A stretch of DNA of 64,000 bases, taken from contig CALLPN010000012.1 of NCBI GenBank assembly GCA_938015435.1, forward strand, positions 58,735 to 122,734. Direction: 5' to 3'. Position 1 is the stretch's first letter. Every line of letters begins with the position of its first letter. Both the position numbers and the translations under genes were made by a program. The notes beneath the pieces are model-generated. The model saw only the letters and a list, made by a program, of their open reading frames with translations, did no database searches and was not told the DNA's origin. Shown piece by piece: positions 46,501 to 55,500 of the stretch. This DNA comes from an uncultured Saprospiraceae bacterium (GTDB taxonomy: Bacteria; Bacteroidota; Bacteroidia; Chitinophagales; Saprospiraceae).

Positions 46501-49500
46501 TAGTATCACCATAAGCAAATGGTCCTTCATCTTCAGTATCAATAATTACTGCAATATCACACACAAATAAATTGGTAGGATCTTGATCATCTTCATCCAA
46601 CTTTGGATCCACATCTTCGATCATGATCGTAGGATCTCCTGTACCATCTCCTTTGATTTCATTATCTGTATCATCATTATAATTACCTCCAGAATCATTA
46701 TTAGGATTATTGTCTGGAGTACTATCTACATCTTCTGTTTTAATGTTACCTTCTTCATCCAAGTATGATGTGATCTCTGCACGAGTCACCCAGCTTTCAT
46801 CCATTGCGTTTGATGTAGGCAAGTCCATAATCTGTAGATAAAAACAAATCGTATCAGATTTTCCTGGAGCAATTTCTCGGGTAGTAGAGACTGTTGCCAA
46901 TCCATTATTCACTTTATTCCAACTCGGTATTAATTCATCATTGATAAGTAAATAACCAAGACCTTCTGGAATTTGATAATCCACATTAACGCCATTGGCA
47001 ATATTATTTCCTTGATTAGTAATAATCACTTCATATTTCAATGTATCGTTGACACTTGGCGTACTTGGAATATTCATAATAACATTAACCAGAGCCAAAT
47101 CACAGATCTCAATATCTTCTACATCTTGATCATCTTCATCGAATAATGGATTCGTATTTTGATCTTCATCCATTGGATCGCCATTACCGTTACCATCTGT
47201 AATGTCATCCGTATTTGTATCATTTACATTTCCTCCTGAATCATTCATAGAGTCATCATCAGGTGTACTATCCAAATCTTCTTTAGATTCGCCTGGCACT
47301 TCTGGATCCTCATAACTTACGACCTCTAGATTCTGTAGCCAACTCTCTTCGCTACTTTCAAAGTCTGGAATTAATTTCATGTATAAACAAACTGTGTCCA
47401 ACTCGCCTGATGGTATAATTACATCATAGACTAATCGCAATTCACCTATAGAATTCATTACCCATCCTGACTCAGCATTTTCTGTATTATCAACATAACA
47501 TAATCCTTCACCGTATAAATTTTGTAGATCTATATTAGTGATGCCACCATTACCTTGGTTATGTATCTCTATAAAATACTTTAAAGTATCTCCATAACTA
47601 AATGGCCCTTCCTGATCTGTATTTATTATCGCAGCTACATCGCATACTTTTACCAAGGCAGGATCATTATCATCCTCATCAAGTAACGGATTAGTATCTT
47701 CTGTTGGATCCAAAGGATCACCTGTACCATCACCTTCTAATTGATCATTGGTGCCGTCTTGAGGGTTTCCTCCTACATCATTTGTTAAATCATCATCTGG
47801 CTTACTATCTATATCTTCGATTTTAAGATCACCATTTTCATCTATATACTTAGTAATTTCAGATATTGTAGTCCAACTGTCATTTGCGACTTCCCCTGAC
47901 GGCACATTCTCTAATTGCAAATACAAACATAAGGTATCAGACTCTCCTGGAGCCAATTCATTTGATGTAATACTGAGAAGTGTATTACTTTCCTCTATCC
48001 AAGCTAGATCTAAATTATTATTGAGTGGTAGATAGACTAAACCATTAGGTAACAAGTAATCAATATCAATACTATTAGCGATTACATTTCCTTGATTCTT
48101 TACAATCACTTCGTACTTAATCGTATCACCTAATTTAGAAGTACCTTCTAATTCTACGATAGTATTGATAAGGGCTAAATCGTAGATATCTATATCCTTC
48201 GTATCTTCGGAATCCTTCTGCATCGGTGGTGAAGTAGGTGAATTATCGACATCTTTTAATGGCACTCCAACATTTTCAGGTGATTCAAAAACTACAATTT
48301 CTACCGTTTTTTTCCAGCTTTCTTCAGAACTTTCAAAATCAGGAAAAAGCTCCATATAAAGACAAGTTGTATCTCTTTCTCCTGGCTTAATGACATTCGT
48401 AACCATTTGATTCAGTTCACCATCTCCTATAAATGTCCATCCCAAATTAGTATTGATCGGAGCATTAATATATTTCAAACCCTCACCATAAACATCTTTT
48501 ATATTAACGTTAGTAATGTCACCATTTCCTTGATTATGAACGACCACTAAATATTTGATAACATCTTTGTATTTGTAATTTTCTAGATTACCCGTTTCTA
48601 GAGATATAGCGACATCACACACATTAACTATTTCAGAATCATGATCGTCTTCATCTAAATAAGGGTCTGAATTTTCCGTAAAACTATCAGGGTTCCCCTC
48701 CCCACTTCCATCGATTATATCATTGGTGGCATCATTCGGATTTCCTCCAACATCATTAGTAAAATCGTCATCTGGATGACTGTCTATATCTTCTGTTTTC
48801 ATTTCATCAGACTGATCTGTATATTCAGATATCTCCGCGATGGTAGTCCAACTATCTACAGTAGCTTCATCTGTTTCCAGATCCTCTAATTGTAAATAAA
48901 TACATGCTACGACCGAATCTCCAGGTTCCAAAACTTCATCAAAGAATACCATTAATTCCGAAATTGATTCTTCTGTCCAGACTGGATCCAAAGTATTATT
49001 AATCGGTAAATATTTCAGTCCAATTGGTATAAGGTAATTAACTGTTACAGAATTAACGCCTTTATTACCTTGATTAAATATTACCACTTCATATTTAATG
49101 GTATCTCCAGAAAATGGCGGATCATTAGATTCTACGATAACATTCTTAAGTGCAAGATCAAAAATTTCAAGATCTTCAAAATCGTGATCATCTTCTTGAC
49201 TTTCACCAAGAGGATTTCCATCAACTAGGCTATCTTCTTCATCCATATCATTAAGAGGATTAGCATCTGGAGTACTATCAGTATCGTCTGTACTTGGTTC
49301 CATTCCATTCGCATCAAGGAAGTTCGAAATTTCTGCAATAGAATAATAATTTGTTATTGATGCTATATCGCATTGATCTAAAATCAATTTCAAAGTCAAT
49401 GTCTCAGATTGTGAAGTTGTAATTGGTCCTGGAATCGTCGTAAAATACTTTCCATCCATCAAATTCCAATCTGGATTAAGTAACGGATCATAGATCAATC

Positions 49501-52500
49501 CACAAGCTATAGTATCAAAAATTTCAATTCCAGTAGCCGTTAACCCCCCTTGATTAGTAACCGTGATTGTATAATCCAGAGTGTCTCCATAGCTGTATGG
49601 TCCTTCTTCAACTATCATTTCTAGAGCCAAGTCATATCCTACAACTACTTCTGCTATATCGTGATCATCTTCATCTTCTCCTAACTTACCGTTTTCATTG
49701 ATCTCATTATCTTCATCGGTATTTGGTATTACATCATTATCATTTGTATTATCAGAATCTGGTGTACTATCTGCATCCAACGGCGGAGCAGTATTACTAA
49801 TACCATCATCATCTGACGCACTTATCTCCGCGCAATTCCACCAATCCGATAGACCTAAAGGATTAGAAGGTATAACTACCTGTAAACTCAATTGTATCGT
49901 AACCTGATCTCCTGGGTTCAACATCGAACTATAATCATACTCGACAGCATTTCCTACTGGATTCCAACCCATATTAAACGTTCCAGGAATGAAAGCAAAT
50001 CCTGATTTTACATAATCCGTAATTGTAAAATTTGAAGCTGGAACATTACCTTGATTGTAAATTGTCAGATCAAATAATACTGTGTCTCCAGGTATATAAT
50101 TTTCTTCACTTCCATTTACCATAATATCAAAGGCAAGGTCAAAAACAGCCACAACAACAGGATCACTATCATCTTCATCTAGTGTAGGGTCAGTATCTTC
50201 TAATTCAATATCCGGATTACCCGATCCATCTCCATCAATAGCGTTATCTGTGGCATCATATGTATTGCCCCCGCTATCATTATTGGTGATTAGATCTGGT
50301 GTACTATCTATATCCGTCTTACTCAGACTAATATCATTTGAATCTTCAATACTTTGTATTTCGACGATCTGGAGATAATCACTATCTACGGTCATTTCTA
50401 CTTGAAGTATTTCTAATTCTAGACAAATCGTATCACTTTGTCCAGGTGCAATAACATCTGAAAAAATGACGGATACTTGATTATCATTACCCACCCAATT
50501 TTCAGTCGAATTAATAGATGTTGAAACAAATCCAAGTCCTTTTCCCAAATTATCATTTACTACTATATTGGTGATTGAATCGTTTCCTTGATTGTAAACT
50601 ACTACATTAAATTTAACTATATCTCCATATTCAAATGGGCCTATCTCATCAGTATAAATAATGGTAGCTGCATCACATAAATAAATGATTGCTGAATCGT
50701 GATCATCTTCATCTAGATCAGGATTAGTATCATCAGAAGGATCTCCTGTGCCTTCGCCAGTACCACCAGTTTCGTTATCTGTTGCGTCATCTGGATTACC
50801 TCCAAGATCATCACTTTCGTCTGAGTTAGGTGTACTATCAAAATCTGATTTATCTATTCCTGGATCATTAGGATCTTCGAAAGAACTAATTTCTGCATAC
50901 GTAGTATATGCATCTATATTTGATTCAGTTAAAGTTAAATTATCAATCTCCAGATAAATACAAACTGTATCCACTTCTCCAGCAAGCAGTTCATCACTAA
51001 TCGTGAGATATGCACCTTGCGTATCAGCTACCCAATCCGGCTCTAAGGTACCATCATCATTATTGATCATAAGGTAGATCAATCCATCAGGAATAGTATA
51101 TTGGATAGTAATATTACTTGCGGATACGTTACCCTGATTTTCTATTATAATGGAGTATTTAACAGTGTCACCCAAAGACGGATTCACTGGCAGTTCTTCT
51201 ACAATATTAATTAGTGCTAAATCACATACATCAATTGCCGCTGGATCCACATTATCCTGATCTGTTGAGGCAACACCATCTGAATTCGTTGCTGATCCAT
51301 CTCCTCCTATTTCGTTATCTGCTTCTGTATTAATTTCACTACCCACATTATCCAATGGGTTCGTATTCAGTGGTGAATCACAATCCTCTATTGACACTCC
51401 TGATTGATAGGCTGCACTGATTTCTGCAACATTAATCCAATCGGTAACATCATCTGAAGGTTGAACTTGTAGATAGATACATATAGAATCTGCCTCACCA
51501 GATGCTATTCGTTGAGATATAGTTGCAATTGGATTTCCTGATCCATCTACAGACCAATACTCATTGCCTATAATAGTTTCGTCATAAGTATATCCAGCGG
51601 GTAAATAATCAATAATACTAACTGAATCAATACTTGCTAAAGATTGATTATACACGACTATTTTAAATTTTACTGCATCGCCAAACCCAATTCCACTTAA
51701 GTCGAATACAGGATCAACTACCATAGTAAGCGCCACATCTGGCTTGGGTACAAATCCAGTATCAAAAGTATAATTCGGCTTATCCGCAGTAATACAAATT
51801 CCAGGAAATTCGCCAACATCAGGAATAGAAATATTAGTAATTTCAGAATCTACTAGATCGCCACCTAATGTCATATCTACATTGTCGCTAGACAAAGAAA
51901 ACAGTAATCCATTCGATGTAAATAATCCAGTAATAGGGTCATACGACTCACCACAAAATACAATGTAATAAGAAGAGTCTTTTTCAATTTTTGCAAAATC
52001 GAATTCCCATACTTCGTTTATATTTGTACTATCAGAAAAATAATATTCTCCCATAGCATTAGTGTTAGTTGTGGCTACCAATTGTGCTTGGCCAAATGTT
52101 GGCTTTGTATATAGTTTTACTGTAATGTCTGTCATTGGAGATTCACAAGCTTCTTGAATACCATTACCATTACTATCTATCCATGCGTAATTACCTACGT
52201 GAATAGGAATCTCTCCACATGGACTAAACACTTCTACATCTCCCCCTATTCCTTTAAAATCATTAACATTAAATGACGGTAAATATGGAATCGCGGCTGA
52301 AGGTTGCAATGGAAATCCTGAATTTCCATTAGTGAAATTATGTGGAAACAATATCATTCCATGTGGACCTTCCTCACTTCTCGTGTCAGAACTAGATACT
52401 AAAAAATCATACGTCCCATCTTTTTTATCCCAAATTCCAATACCTCCGTATCCATCATCATTATTCGTGGCATCATTAGGATATTGAATATCAGGGTTAC

Positions 52501-55500
52501 TAATAATATCATCATAAATTCCATCTCCTTGTTGGTCTGCTATATAAAAAGTAGCACCATGATTGTGTGAAGTGGCATATTCACCTGCACATCCTGTACG
52601 AGATCCGATCATCAGCATTCCATTAGGCAAAAACTCTAAATCTGAAATGGCCAACCATCCAGGTTCTGCTGCGTATAAAAATCCTATATCACCTTCCGCC
52701 AAATAAGTACGGTGAAATTTTTCTACTCCAGAAAAATTACCATCTACTAAATCTACAGAATACAATCCTGGATTAGTATTAAGTTCATGAGTTCCAAAAA
52801 ACAATTCAGTACCCTCTTTATTTACTGCAAGACCATATGGTTTGGCATCACTAGCCCAGCCTTCGCTACCATCAAAAGCACTAAAAACACTTAATGTCTG
52901 GGGATCAAATGAATTAATAATATTTCCTTGAGGATCAATTCTATAAATTTTTCCGTCCTCAAAATTTGAAACAAAAAATTGATTATTAATTGCATCAAAA
53001 ACAATATTCCCTAATCCAGGCCCAGTTACCCTTGACAAGGGAGGATCACCTGCTTCACACGCATAATGGTTAAATGAAAATGCTTGTTGAGGTAACTGAA
53101 CAAAAACTGAAGCTTCACCTGTGGCTGCATCTAATTTATAAACCGTACCTGCAGCACCAAGGTCATCAGTCCCACCTCCTAAGTCTCCATACTTAATTAT
53201 TGCTTGAGTATAATTAGATACATTCGACCCTAATACATAACCGTATATGTGAGAATAATGACTAGAAGCAGTTACATAAATATTACCTTGAGTATCATAA
53301 TCAATACCAAAAACATTTCCAATATTATCTACGTTCCATGAGGGATGATACCATCCATTAGGATTGACTTCTGGTCTGTTAGCATCAGTATTTATTCCTT
53401 TTATATCTACTAATCCTACTGTGTGTCTTTCATCATTAGGAAGATCGATAATAGTACCGCAGGTAACCAGAGCTATTCCTGGACCTAAGAGTGTACCAGA
53501 CGAAAACAATTCATCTCCTACTATTACTGATTCTTCCAAATTAGGCATAGCACAAGCTAAATCCGGATGCAATATACCGTAGTCATAATCACATCCAAAT
53601 TGAGATACGTATTGTACGTCGGTACTATTGTCCATACCTAGGCTTGAGGAAATATAATTTTCAGGAAGATTTGAAAAAACAATTTGATAAATCACCTCTC
53701 CTTCAAAGCTAATATTAGAATTAGTAAAATGGTAGTCTCCATTAGGATCTGTAAATACAGTTTCTACCAATGTGTTATTATCCATTTCATTACAAACAAA
53801 TAATTGCACTTTTATTCCTTGAAAACTAATTTCAGAATTTTCGTGTAGACCATTAACATTTTGATCATTGAAAACAGAACCACCTAACTCTCCATTAATA
53901 CAAGGATTAGGTGGGCAAGATTCGATACTAATTTCTGAAGAAGTCGAAGTCATAGAACCTAGAGCATCAGTAATCGTAACAGAATATATTCCTACAGGAA
54001 CATTGTGTATACTCGATTGATTATCATATAATTCTTCACTCCAATCGTAACTATAAGGCGGAATACCACCTTCGATATTAACTAATAATGTACCGCCTTC
54101 CTCTACTGGTCCGCATGTAATATCCGTATCAGAAATTATTATACCTGGCATTTGAACAAAGCCTGCATCATAAGTGAAATTTGTTTTATCCGCTGTAAAA
54201 CAGATTGCCGGAACAACACCGATACCTGAAAGATTGAATTCTTCCAAATCAGAATCATCTTGACCCAAAATAGCATCCTGAGAATGAGGTATAGTAGCAA
54301 TAAACTGAAGACCATTAAAAGATAAAGCTCCAGAAGTTTCATCATAACTATTCCCACAAAAGACTATGGCATAATCTTCATCAAACTCAACCGATGAATA
54401 CCCACTCTCCCAGTTTTCTGACAACGAAGTATTATCTTTAAAATAATATTGTCCAAGAGCATTAGTCGTAGTAGAAGCAACCAATTCAACGTCACCATTT
54501 AAAGGTTTCGAATACAACTTCACCGATAGCCCTGCAATAGGATCTTCGCATGGATCTTGAATGCCGTTACCGTTAGAATCCAACCAAACTAAATTACCCA
54601 GGTGAATAGGTGCTTCTCCGCATGGACTAAAAACTTCAACATCTCCTCCAACACCTTTAAAATCATTTACATTAAATGATGGCAAATATGGAATCGCAGC
54701 TGAAGGTTGTAGTGAAAAGCCTGAATTACCGTTTGTAAAATTATGAGGAAACAAAATCATCCCATGTGGACCTTCTTCATTTCGAGTATCAGAACTTGAA
54801 ATAAGAAAATCATACGTTCCATCCTTTTTATCCCATATTCCTATACCTCCGTATCCATCATCATTACCAGTAGCATCATTAGGATATTGTATATCTGGAT
54901 TGATAATATTATCGTCGAATAATCCATCAGGATCATTTGCTTCAACTATATAAAAAGTAGCTCCATGATTATGGGATGTTGCGTATTCTCCTGCGCAACC
55001 TGTACGCAATCCGATTGACAACCTGCCATCTGGCAAAAATTCAAGATCAGATATTGCTATCCAACTGGGATCAGCGGCATACTGAAAGCCCAAATCACCT
55101 TCACCTTGAAAAATACGATGAAAGATTTCTGTCCCTGTAAAATCTCCACTTTCATTCAAATCAATAGAATACAATCCTGGATCCATATTTAATTCATGCG
55201 TACCAAAATAAAGTGTAGTTCCATTAGCAGCAACACTAAGTCCATAAGGTTTTGCGTCAGACGCCCAACCGGCTTGTCCATCATCAGCAGAAAATACATC
55301 TAAAGTTTGAGGATCAAAACTAGAGAGAACATTTCCATTAATATCCAATCTATAAATTTTTCCATCTTCAAAATTTGAAGCAAAAAATTGATTATTCGTT
55401 TCATCATAACTTATATTCCCTAAACCTGGGCCAGTGGTTCTACTAAGTGGCGGATCATTCGCTTCGCAAGCATAGTGGCTAAAGCCAAACTCCTGTTGTG

